Source: Desmodus rotundus
Lineage: Eukaryota > Chordata > Mammalia > Chiroptera > Phyllostomidae
Length of the DNA: 64,000 bases
Direction: 5' to 3'
NCBI RefSeq assembly: GCF_022682495.2
Contig: NC_071389.1
Coordinates: 6,625,199-6,689,198, forward strand
The first letter of the stretch is position 1. Each line of letters starts with the position of its first letter. A program made the translations under genes and the position numbers. The notes beneath the pieces are model-generated. The model was not told where the DNA came from. It did no database searches and saw only the letters and a list, made by a program, of their open reading frames with translations. This document shows, piece after piece, positions 11,101 to 23,100 of the stretch.

Positions 11101-14100
11101 ATTTTCGGCTGTAAGGTTTTTAAGTATCATTGAAGGACACGAAAAGAACACTTTGATAAAACAGACACTCATAGTCGTGGTTAGAAGACACGAACCACCA
11201 GGATGCCTACTTTGCCCAATCTACAAATTCAATGTAGTGCCAATGAAAAGGCCAATAGAATTTTAAATGGAACTTGGAAATTATCTTCCTAAATTTGTGT
11301 GGGAAAGTAAAGTGCCAAAAGTAGTTGAGATATTTTGAAACCAGAGGGCCACTGAGTGCGGGGGTCCTGCCGCCTGCCTGTCACTGCTCAGCCAGAAAGC
11401 TGGGGCGAGGTGTATTAACATCGGAGGCCAGCAATCTGAGGAAGCAGCGGCAGGTAGAAACCCTAACCTCCAGGCTCCCGGGAGCTTCCAGCAGCACGTT
11501 TGTAGGGAAAATGGGGGGGGTTGGGAGGGGGCAGATGCCGTTTCTCCCCCGAGCCTGGGGGCTGCGCAGATTCTTCCCCAGCTGGCTCCCTTTGTTCCGT
11601 CTTATCTCCCCATTTGCATCAGCATTCCTCTCTTCCCAGAGGCCTGCGGTTTATGGCCCCAGAGGCTGTGTATTCTCCGGTTAGGGAGGAGAGGTGTAAA
11701 CCATTTGCTCTGTTAGGGGAGATAAGGCCTTGAGTTCACCAGCTGGCTCTAAGTTGCTCAAACTACTTGCCCTTGTTTGGTGTTCCAGTTTCCGCATTCC
11801 ACTTGTCCAAGAATTTTCCTGACTTCTTACTGTCCTGTTCAGTTTCGAGCAACAAGCAGGGAGACTTGCCCTACCGGGTGTGGAGACTTACATAACTTAA
11901 GAGACAGTAATTGAAACAGTGTCACACGGGTGCAAAGACACCTCGTTAGTCGATGGGAAATAGCAGAGAAGCAGTAGCTGGCCTGTAGGGGAAGTGTAGT
12001 GAATGTCGGAGTTGGTGCAATCACTCAGTGAGGGTAAACTGGACCGTTGAATAGAAGATGCTGGAACATTGTCCTCCATCTGGAAGAACAGAAAATCAAA
12101 TTCCTACTTTGTACTAGAAATTCATTCCAGATAGATTGAAAATGTAAATGGGCAAAACAAAACTTTTAATTAAGACACTACATGATGTCAAAAGTAGGGA
12201 ATCATTTCTTAAAAATCCCAGAGGCACACAGTGAAGAGGAAAAGATTAGAAAATTTGACCACAGCAAAGTAAATATTCAGCTGATACCAACAAACCCCAA
12301 ACAACGTCAGCAAAGTGAGTAAGACGTCCACAGCCTCAGGGAAGTTATTCAGTGTGCGTTTAAGAGACACGTCGTTTTATCTAGAACATGGGAAGAACTA
12401 CAGCTCTAAGAAGAAAAGCCCAAACAGCACAGTAGAAAAACCAGTAAAGGATGCGAAGGGGCAGTTCTCAGCAGAGGGAAATTGAATGGCCGGTAACTAA
12501 CCCGATGGAGAAGTGCCCCCCTCATCGCTGATCAGGGAAATGGAAATTTAAAGCTGCACCTTCCCAGGACACATGAGTTCCTCCCCCAGCTATGGACCTG
12601 AGACGCAAACAAAGATGTTTGTTGCAGGGTTGTGATTGCAAAAGGTTGGAATCACACCGAATGGGAAAATGAAAAAATTATGGAATGTTCACATAATACA
12701 GTTTTGTGCAGAAGTTAAAATGAACGAACCAGAACTCTGTATATAGACATAGCTAATTCCCAAAAACGTAACATCGACTAAGAAAAAGGAAGTTGGCATA
12801 TGTGCCTAAAATATAATGGCATTATTTGAGTTTCAGAAATATGTGGAGCAATGCGGATACGTCTGAAAATACACAAGTGCTAATCTACAGCTAAAGGCCA
12901 GGTGCAGCAAGCGTTCATTCGAGAGTCAAAGAACAGCTGTTCGGGAAGCCCTGTCGAAAGGGCATAGCGGTTAGGAGGTGAAGGCAAGACGTGTCGATGG
13001 GGAGGGAAAGGGGAGCAGTTGCGTGAACGGGGGAAGACACTTGGGGTGTCAGTAAGCTGAGGAAGGACTTCCTGTAGGTGCGGATAAGCTAACATGAGTG
13101 AGGCTAACGTGAGTCCTGGTGTCTGCTGTGCTCGGATGTTGGCACACCGTTTGAAAACTGCTGCTTCAGTCACAGTCTGAAGGTTAACGTGCCCAGTTCC
13201 AACACTTCAAAGGTTTGAGGAGAGACGGGCAAGGCAGGTCCTCTGGGTTGGCGGCTCTGACTCCACTTTCAAGAGGCCCCGTTTCTGTGACTCGTCACAG
13301 AGGGAAGGACACACAGCCATTTCACGTTCGTGGTTTCTCCCAAGGAGGGAGGACGGAAACGTAAAAGTTGGTTTTCTTTTAATTGTGTTTTAAAATTTTA
13401 CTTTTAGAGAGGGGGAGGGAGGGAGAAACAACGATGCGTGAGAGAAACATCAATCAGTCGCCTCTCATATTCACCGCAACAGGGGACAGGGCCAGGCATG
13501 TGCCCGGATTGGGAATCGAACCGGTGATCCCTGACTTTGTGGGATGACACCCAACCAACTGAGGCGTGCTGGTCAGGGCAAGGTTTCCTTTTTTTAACGG
13601 CTCCTAACGTTTTATCTTTAAAAAATAGCCTGGCTGGTGTGGCTCAGTGGATTGAGCTCCAGTTTGCGAACCAGAAGGTCGCCGGCTTGATTCCCAGTCA
13701 GGACACATGCCTGGGTTGCAGGCAGGGTCCCTGGTTGGGGGTATAAGAGAGGCAACCCATCGATTTATCTCTTGCACATGATGTTTCTCGATTTCTCCCT
13801 CCCTTCCCCTCTCTCTAAGGGTAAATAAATAAAATCTTTAAAAAGAAAAATTAAGTAAAAAAATAAAATTTAAAAACACCTGGAGCAAATGTGGCGTGAC
13901 GTTGGGATGTATTAAACCTAGGGCTGGGATGGTGCAGGTGATGGCTCCTTGTAGTGTTTGAAGCATTGCATAGTTAAACGCTTTCTGGTTTTTATTGTTC
14001 ACACATGGAGATGGGGAGGCCAGGAAGAGGTGCAGTAAACGTGTTTCAGGAGAGACGCCGCACCGTGTCACGTGTTTGCATGGAAGCCCTCGGTTGGCAA

Positions 14101-17100
14101 GCATGGTTTCCTTAACCCACCTTCTGTAGCGGTGGAGGAATGCAGCCGGAAAGGGTGCCTTGCCCTGTCCCTCCTTGAACTCTTGGGTTTCAACTTGATC
14201 TTTGTCTTCTTGGGGAGCCTGCTCGTCCTAATTGAGGTGAGGGTGTGGGTGCTGCCTTTCTGTTGTCGAGGTTTTGGGTCCTGCACACCTTTTCTCTCTT
14301 GCCATTGCTGGAAGGTCGGAGAACCGAATTAGACTTGGAATACAGATTCCTGTGGAAAGTGGCCGCTCATTCACTTAGAAATGTTTCTGAGCGGAAGTCT
14401 GTAGCCTCTGGTGAGATTAAAGAGGAAACATCTAGATTAGGAGGGTGGTTCTCCACCTTGGGGAGCACATTAGGATCCCCTGGGGAACTTCAAAAACAAC
14501 TGGTACCCGGGCCCCAACTCAGATGAATGAAATCAAAATTTCCAGAAGCGGGGTGTCTGCATGTATTGTTGAAAGGTTCCCCGGGTGATGCCGAGTCACC
14601 AGGAACTTGTTAGAAATGCACATCCACCCACCCCCCTCAGACCTCCAGAGTCAGAAACCGGGGGTGGGGCCAGGCATCTGTGTCTTCCCAGGCCCGCCGG
14701 TGATGCTGGTGCTAAGGGAGGAATCGGTGTTCCTCTGTCGCATTTGGTGAGGGTAGGCCGGAGCTCAGGGATTGGGTGCATGGGTATGCCTACTCTTCCG
14801 CCAGCCAGTGGCAGCAGGTTCTGGGATTCCCGAGATCAAATGCTACCTGAATGGCGTGAAGGTGCCCGGAATTGTGCGTCTCCGGACCCTGCTCTGCAAA
14901 GCCTTCGGAGTGCTGTTCAGTGTGGCTGGAGGTAAGGAGGGTCTTGCTGACTGACTACCTGCACGTCTTCGAGGGAGGTAGATGGCAAGAAGCATTGTGT
15001 ACGTGAATGAAGTAGGTTTGAATCGGGGTGCCCGCCCTCAAACAGGTCTCTGCACTTTCTGTTGACGGCTTATTCTTTTCCATGCAGACACTGATGGTAA
15101 GGTCCCCTTCAGTTTTGAAGTAGACCGACCATGTAGTTGGTCTGCGGAGTTGGCTTTCAGCAAAGTCAGCGGGCTTTCCATGGCAACAGCCAGGTAATCA
15201 CTATTTTAGGCTTTGTGGGCCAAGAGGCAAAATGGAAAATAGTATTTAGGAACTAAACGTACATAACTGTGGGATGCCCCGTCCTGCGGAGCTCCGCTGG
15301 CTGCCCTGGATGAGAATAAGTTGTCCTGGATACAGTCTTGTTCCAGCAGGAAAGCGGGTGGTGATTCCCTCTAGTGGAGAACGCCCCAAGCCCTTCTCTG
15401 AAATGGCTTTTACTGGAAATGGTATGTGTAGGTGTACACAGCATGCGTGCATAGCTCATTGATCAATGTCAAAAGCCTATAGTCACACAAAAACAGGCAT
15501 TATCTATAGATAACAGTTGAAGGAACACAGAGATCTGCCTCAGGTCAGGGTCTGTTAGTCATGCTGACACCAGGTGGTCTTCGAGACGAGTTTCATGAGA
15601 TAAGGAACTTACTCCTTATGCCTTGAACTTAAACATCCGGTTTATATGACGGAGCCAGACAAAGCAAAGCAAGCGTCAGAGGGTCCAATGTATGCTTCAG
15701 GCCTGATTCCCACTGGAACCCTCGGTGCTACTGGAAGCGCTGGAAGTAATCAGGTCGTGCCTGCCTCCAGCATTCTCGGCGTTCCCATCGAGACTCACGG
15801 GCCTCTCTCAAGGCCTTGCTCTCGGGGGACTACAGTCTCCACTGACACACAAAGTGGTCCCCAACGTCCCCCCCCCTTTTTTAAGTATTTGTATTGATTA
15901 GGCTATTACAGTTTTCCCAATTTTCCCCATGTCCCCCCTCTGCCCTGCCCCCCTCAGCCCTCCAGCATCCTCCACCCTTAGTTCACATCCATGGGTTGTA
16001 CATGTAAGTTCTTTGAGTCCTCTGTTTCCTCTACCGTTTTTTACCTCTCCCCATCTCTTCTATCCCTACTAATTATGCCTCTTCTTTCTGTACCTTTCCC
16101 CCCCTATTCCTCCCTTCCCCTTCCCCACTGAAATCCCTCCGTGTGATGTCCATTTCTCTGATTCTGTTCCTGCTCTAGTTGTTTGCTTAGTTTTTGTTTT
16201 CATTGTTTTTCTTTTCTTTTAGGTTCATTTGTTGATAGTTGTGAGTTTGTTGTCATTTTACTGTTCATGTTTTTGATCTTCTTTTTCTTAGATAAGTCCT
16301 TTTAACATCTCATATAATAAGCGCTTGGTGATGATGAACTCCTTCAACTTGGCCTTATCTGGGAAGCACTTTTTCTGCCCTTCCATTCTAAGTGAAAGTT
16401 TTGCTGGATAGAGTCATCTTGGATATAGGTCCTTGTCTTACATCTCCCTGTTTTCTGTTTGTTCTGGTGGACAGTAGTAAGTCCAATGAAGCCTGCTACT
16501 TGCTTTTTGCGTACACGATCTCAAAACAATTTGTGTATGCATCTCAGGGCACAAAAGATGATGGCAGTCAGGAGGCATCCTGTAGTCCCTATGACCTAGA
16601 CACACAGATTTGGTCCTTCAAACCAAGTCCTTGGATTGAGCCATTGTAAGTTGTCAAGCAAGGTCCGAAAGACCCTTTGTTCGGTGAGCCGTATATTGTC
16701 CTGGAGTTGTGATGCAGCTCAAGCTGGAGTTGATCGATTCGTCCCTTGAGGTGGGTGGAAAAGGCCCCTCACAAGCAATGTTGGACCTCCTCCCGTGAAC
16801 ACTGACTGGAGTTCCACTTCAGGGGGGTGACCCATGGCTTAGAGAAGCCTGGATCACAAGTGAGGTGTTGACGAGTGCCAAGAGCATCTTCGTCATCTCT
16901 ACTGTTTCCTCCTGGACCGGGGAGTCTGAGGGAACGGAGGTGGGCCGTGGAGTGAGGTCGCCTTTTCCGTGATACGGCTTCACCCGCTTCGCTGGCAGCT
17001 CCAAGGGTCCTCCAGAAGAGGAGACACAAGCACACCCTCTTCCCCTGGTTAATTGTTGCGCCCTCTCGGGGCCCTTGATGATAAGTTGACTAAGGGCCGT

Positions 17101-20100
17101 GATGTTGGGCGTGATGGTCCTTTGTGGCTTGCTGAAGGAGGAAAAGCCATTCAGTGATTTCAGACTTCGAGGTTAGCTGCCCTAACACTCATGTCGATGT
17201 GCGACGAGCTGGAAGACAAAATGCCACACGGTGCAGGAGACCTCCTCGAGTTAACTGCCTAGTTTGAATTGCTTGGTTGACAAGACTTAGCTCCATCCAG
17301 TGGCCTCCTTGATGTGGTGTCTATTCTTCGTTCTCCTCTTCTGTCGCCTGTAAGCCCTTAACCCTTGGCTGCCCGGTATGCAGTGGGCAGAGAGTAGTGC
17401 AAACGAGGCTCCAAGTGAGGAGGCGCCGCGAGCCTGCGTCTGCTCCATGCTCCTGGTGCCACTTTACCTTCTCCCAGACCGGGAGCTCTGAAGATCCCCT
17501 GTCTGGGAACCAAGGGCAATAACATTTCACCTTTTGCAAAAGATTGATTAAGTGCTGGTCCTTGACCTGGCAGCCAGCTCCTCTGAGCAGCTGCTGGAGC
17601 AAGCGAAAGTGAACTTCTTGTTCCTTCGATAGCACTGTTCCCATCTCAGTTAGATGGCAGAAAGATAGTAGAAAGATCTCTCTCCTCTTAAGAATGAAAG
17701 CTAAGTGGGGAGTGGAGGGGTGGAAGAGAGGCATGTTCCCTGGGAGTGACCTGGAAAGCAGTGCGTCCCATCCTTAGAGTGATCTTCACCCTTTGCGCTC
17801 TGCCCGGGAATCCTGAGAAGAAAATAGCTGAGGGGTCAGGCTCCGGCCTCCAGCGGCTGTTTCAGCCGGAGTTTCAAGTGTTGCCTTTTTCCTCTGCTGG
17901 GAAAGACAGGCCCCCTGCTGTTCTGCATGTTGTAGTGAGTGAGCAGCGGGTTAATTACCCTGTTGTTCTCTGGACCTGGTAGCTCCTAGGTGTAGAATTT
18001 GCAGTGTTTTAAAGACTTAGATGCTTAGTTCTCCTTCTTATTTCTTTTCTACTTCTACTTCCCTTTAGTTATTCACTCCAATGTCCTTCCTTCCCCCGCC
18101 ACACATGAATGTGGCGCATCCTTTTTCCTGTATTCCTTCCTACCCTTCTCCTTCACAATCCTTCACTTTCTTAATTTCTTCTTTCTCTTTGTTTTCTTTT
18201 ACTTTCTTAATTCCTTCTTTTTTCTTTCTTCCCCCTATACAATCTTCCTTCAACTTGTACAGACCACCTATGACTTAGTTGAACTTTCTACAACATACAT
18301 AATCCACATAGCATTCCAAAATAAATATAAGTCTTTTAAAACTCGAGCCTGGTTAGATTGCCAAACGTTTGACCTAAGGAGTATATTATGAAATGAAGAG
18401 GGGAAACTTATAAATGAAGCAAATTTGAGCGAAGAAGAGGCATAATTAGGAGAAAAGAACCTGGAAAAGGTTAGCACTTTCACTAAAGGCTAAAATCTTG
18501 CTTTCTCCTCTCAAAAACTAAATCTGAGTGTGGAAAGCACCACAGTGGTGGGAGTGTGATTGCTTTTACAGTGTGCCTCTCGCTTCCCGGACTTCTGCTT
18601 GCAGCTGGCAGGAAACCTAGCGTCTGTCCTGGTCCCTGGCCCAGCCTGTCCTCTCACGGGTGTCTTTCTTTGCGGCGAGTGCCCTTGAGGCTTTTAATGC
18701 TTGACCCATGCCTGCAGGCTGCGGCAGTTTCTGGAGGAGAGAGAGAGAAAAATAGAAGGATAGTAGAGAGAAAGTAGAAAGATAGTAGAAACCCCTTTCT
18801 CGAAACTAAGCACGCTGGCAGCCTCCCGAAGCCCGGGGGCTGCTGTCCCTTACCTCAGGGATGACCCGGCCAGGGTTCCCCTTCGTGACGTGATGTGCTG
18901 TCTGCGCTGCTTAGTGACAGTGGGGACAGCAGACAGAGCTTTCCAGTCTCTGGCTTGCGCAGCCTCTGGGAGACATCACTGCACGGAGGTGGTAGTCTGG
19001 CTAAGAGCTGGAGGTGAATCTAATGGAGGGGATGGGGAGGAGGCGGCTTCTCCCATGAGTTATCCCAGAGTGGGGCCGAAGGAGGGCTGGGGAGGGAGCC
19101 GTCCTCCTCCCTCCTCCTCCGTCTGCCGCGGTGGGTTCTTATTACTAGGTTCAGCAGCTACGCCCGTCACTGCCCTATGTGCCCCCACCCCCTGCCGTCG
19201 TGTCTGAGCTTTGCTGAATATGAGGGGTTCTAGTATGAATAGGGGCAAGAGCTGTTCTAACTAGGCTCCAGGGTAACAAATTCTGATGTCCTATGGGGTC
19301 CCGTTCTCCTGATACCACTTTAATTTCTGCCCCACTTTCTCCCACACTTCTAAAGAGCCTTTATCTGGGAGCCATGGTCAGCAGCTCCTAACTGTCTGCA
19401 ATAAGTTAATTAGGTTCTGTTCTTTAGCCTCACACCCCACAGCCTTAAGAAGCTGCTGAAGCAGTGGAAAATATATCTCCTGTTCCTTGGAAAGTCCCGA
19501 GCGCATATTGGCAGCTGGGATGGTTTTACTTTAGGTTTCGTCTGGGATAGTTTTACTTTTGGTTTTGTCTTCCCCCCACCCTCGCTCCCCCTTCTGTAAG
19601 CCTCTTCTGGCTAATTGCTGGGAAATAAGATAGATGTCAGCTGATGGTGATTTCCTGGAATACCTGGAGGTGGAGGGAGGAGAAGGAAGACCAAAACCAG
19701 GTGGTCTTCACCACGAGTTTCATGAGATAAGGAGCTCACTCCTTAGGCCTTGAACTTAAACATCCGGTTTATATGACGGAGCCAGAGAAAGCAAAGCAAG
19801 CGTCAGAGGGTCCAATGTATGCTTCAGGCCTGATTCCCACTGGAACCCTCGGTGCTACTGGAAGCACCGGAAGTAATCGGGTCGTGCCTGCCTCCAGCAT
19901 TCTCGGCGTTCCCGTCGAGACTCACGGGCCTCTCTCAAGGCCTTGCTCTCGGGGGGGCTACAGTCTCCAGTGCCACACAAAGTGGTCCCCAACACATAAC
20001 CATTTAAAACATACCCAGATAAGGACATAAAACTTACCCTTTGCTCTCCAGCAGTACAAACAACAGCCTGGTGATCCTCTTTGGCCTGCAGGCTGTAGTC

Positions 20101-23100
20101 TGCTGATGCCTAGTTCGGAGTTTAAAGAGTGTTTCCTCTTACCTGATGGGAATTTGACTCGCTCCTTCTGTTAGACAGTCACACGATCATCTCTGTTGCA
20201 AAGTCACCAACAGGAAGACTTACATAGCAGAGGCCTCCTGAGCTAGAGCTGGTTCAGTGCTGACTGATGGTCTTCCCTCTCCCTGGTCCCAGGGCTCTTC
20301 GTGGGGAAGGAAGGCCCCATGATCCACAGCGGAGCAGTGGTGGGTGCCGGCCTCCCCCAGGTAAGGATGGTTGAGCGGGGAGGGGAGGCTCTTGCAGTGC
20401 TGTCCTGGGCAGGGGCATTCTGTGATGCCATTTGGGGAAAAGTCCACAGGGACCCCCCGAACATGACTTTGGAGTCTGATTATTGATTCTAGAGAGAGGA
20501 GAAGGGAGGGAGAAAAAGAGAGAAACATCGATGTGAGACAGGAACAATAATCAGTTGCCTCTTGCATGCGCTCCTGCTAGGGACTGAACCCGCAACCCAG
20601 GCATGTGTCCTGACCAGGATTCAAACCGGTGACCTTTTGGTTTGCAGGACGACACCCAGCCAACTGAGCCACACCGGCCAGGGCATGGATTTAAGTTTTA
20701 ACAAGGCCCTGCCGAGTCCTGGCATCAGAAACGGGACCCAGAGAAAGTCTGTTCAGATGGAAGCCACCTGGTGCCCCCACAGCCACTGCCTGGCACCTCC
20801 ACATGAGGTGGATTGGTGGGTTGGCTCAGCGCTGCCAGATCCCAAGGTGCTGGAATCCTGTCCAAGGTGGCTCCGGGTGCAGGGCTGTGCTGAGCGCACC
20901 TGAGGTAGCACAGGGCTAGTGGCAGCTCAGGGTGAGGAGCCGGCTCAGCACTCTGAAGCCCCCGCCCTGCGGGCTAGTCTGGATTCCAGCTGCAGGGGGA
21001 GACGTCTCCGTTCCTTGTGACCTGTCACTGGTGAACACTCGCTCCCGTCCCGAGGGGAGAGAGTGACCAACAGTGAGTGGTCAAAGCCGAGGAGAAAAGT
21101 CAGTCTCGTCCACAGTCCATCTTTCCTTGCTGCCGCTTCATCTTCACACCCAGCCCATGGCCCCCAGATGTGAGCGGGGACCGGGCGGCAGGGCGAGCAT
21201 TTGGCGGACAGGTTGGCAGGTGGTGCCTGGGCCGTTCCTTACTGCCACCCCGAGCAGGGCCCGCTTTATCTTCTGCAGCAGCTTCCATTTCCTCCCAGCC
21301 CTCCGCTCAGCTGCTTCCTTCCCCATTTTCTTCCTGACGTGTTGACTGTGTACAAAGTGCAATTTCTGAAGATCATAGAAATTTAGGGGCAGGAAAGGAA
21401 GCTCCTCCCAAAGATAACTTCTTTTTCTCTAGGCTGCTCTTCTGGCAGCACATCTGCCCAGGTGTCCAGGGAGGGTGGGAGCTCCCCCAGGGTCCTGCAG
21501 ACTTGGCCCTGACGTAATTCCCTCTCATTTTAGTTTCAGAGCATCTCCTTCCGGAAGATCCAGGTGAACTTCCCCTATTTCCGAAGTGACAGGTATGGAA
21601 AGGTTAGGAATTGGATTTTCTTTTTTTGGCTGTTGCTGCTGCTGCTTTTTAAAATTAAATTCAGTGGGGTAACATTTACTGCCCCTCTAGCCGGCTCAGC
21701 GTCTCCCCCTGCTGGGCAGGCTGTGTGCGAAAGCCGGCATCAGAAAGGAGTGGGCCTTGCTTGAGCTTCTGTCCTGAAAATAAGCAACAAGGGCCCAGCT
21801 GGCCTGGTGGCTTTTTGTCGTGAGCTAAGGCCAGGAGGCGTCTCAGGCAGTGGAGATGAAAACCACAGTCAAGACAGTCCACAAGCACACTCTCAAGGGT
21901 GTATTTCATAGTCCAAAGTGGTGTACCCGGTCTGCTGCCTTTCTGGGTTGGAAGGCGCTCTCTCCCGGTACTTTTTTGCCCTGTGGGATTTGTGTCTGTT
22001 CAGCTGCCCAGCACACCAGGCCTTGGGGTCAGGGGCCCTGGGTCAGAGTTCTGGTCCACCTTCCCGCCTTGGTATTCGTGCAAGTCTGTTACCCACGCCT
22101 CTGCATGTAACCAGCATTTGGACATTTTCCCGAAGCTGTGGCCTTCTGGAAGGAAGAGCTGGGGAGGGTCTGGCTCAGCAGGGGCGGAGCTGGGGCTCAG
22201 ACTCTATGTTCAGGGCCCCACCTGGCGGAACTCAGGCTGGGGAGAGCACCTGGCTCTCAGGTGAGCAGATCTGCTGCCCAGGAGGCTTCCCCAGAGACCT
22301 GCCCTCCAGCCCTGACCCCATGGATCCTGAGATAAAATGTTAGGTAAAATGTTGGCAGATAAGGAAGGGAAGAACTGCCTTTTGTGGCCTGAGGGCTCTT
22401 CTCTTCTCTCCTCAGAGACAAGCGGGACTTCGTATCTGCGGGGGCTGCTGCCGGCGTCGCAGCAGCTTTCGGGGCTCCCATCGGGGGCACCTTGTTCAGC
22501 CTGGAGGAGGGCTCATCCTTCTGGAACCAAGGGCTCACGTGGAAAGTGGTGAGGAGGACCTTCAGGAAAAGCGTTCTTCTAAGGAGCCACGGGCACAGGG
22601 TGAGGCTGGACATGCCTCACCCAGTACCTGTGGGCCTGATGACCAGTGTGGCTCCCTCGGTCGGAAATTCCTTTGCCTTAGATGCCCATAGTGGACTCCC
22701 CTGTGCTTTCGGTATTCGTGCCCCTCCTTCCCACATCACACTGCGCTCATCCTCTCTCGGTGAGCCGTCCGACAGGAAAAGGCAGCACTGGCATGGCCAT
22801 CGGGCAGGCAGGGCCGAGCCCAGACCGAACCCCGTCCCCTGCCTTAGAGTAGTGCATCCTTCCTGTCGTGTCTGCTGTTCCTTTCTGGCTCAGGAGCTGG
22901 TGCGTAACTGCCTGTGAGTAACTAGGCTGTAACAACAGGCTGTTGAGACGGAAGCTTCTTGCGGCACAGGGTGCAGTCGGTCATACTGGGGGCGCCTCCC
23001 CCACAGTGGTCGCCAGTGCCTGGATCAGGCTGGAGTTCCCAGGCTTCTGTGTAGAGCAGGGGGCTTTATGAGGAGGGTCAGGGAGAAGGTAGGAGTTGTC

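Larger units (their letters stand above)
10988..14129 (+). other. CLCN6 intron 5
   Basis: Holds degraded L1 sequence (about 11.11-11.34 and 12.05-12.87 kb) and two VES SINEs facing each other head to head (13.38-13.86 kb). The stretch 11.34-12.05 kb shows nothing recognisable. Confidence 0.55.
15569..19993 (-). mobile_element. Endogenous retrovirus (class II / betaretrovirus-like), defective, antisense to CLCN6
   Basis: Two direct repeats of about 297 bp bound a 4.4-kb element. Gag-matrix-like remnants read on the - strand, placing the 5' LTR at the right (19.7-20.0 kb) and the 3' LTR at the left (15.6-15.9 kb). Two separate gag starts about 1.9 kb apart show that it is rearranged or made of two related copies. 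No intact gag, pol or env is present. An L1 3' end sits against the left LTR. Class II assignment rests on the short matrix-like stretch with a CPWFP motif and is inference. Antisense orientation inside an intron is the usual surviving arrangement. Confidence 0.75.
14932..20292 (+). other. CLCN6 intron 7, hosting an antisense ERV
   Basis: 15,170-15,250 resembles an hAT relic. 15,569-19,993 is an endogenous retrovirus with a nested L1. 19,994-20,292 leads to exon 8 and shows nothing recognisable. Confidence 0.6.

Noticed and set aside
15646..15897. Similar open frames in two places (15.65 and 19.77 kb) suggesting a duplicated small gene
   Set aside because: Both lie in the paired LTRs; the similarity is that of the LTR DNA.
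18060..18260. Pyrimidine-rich stretch as a splice acceptor or exon boundary
   Set aside because: Lies inside the ERV leader region on the other strand with no exon after it.
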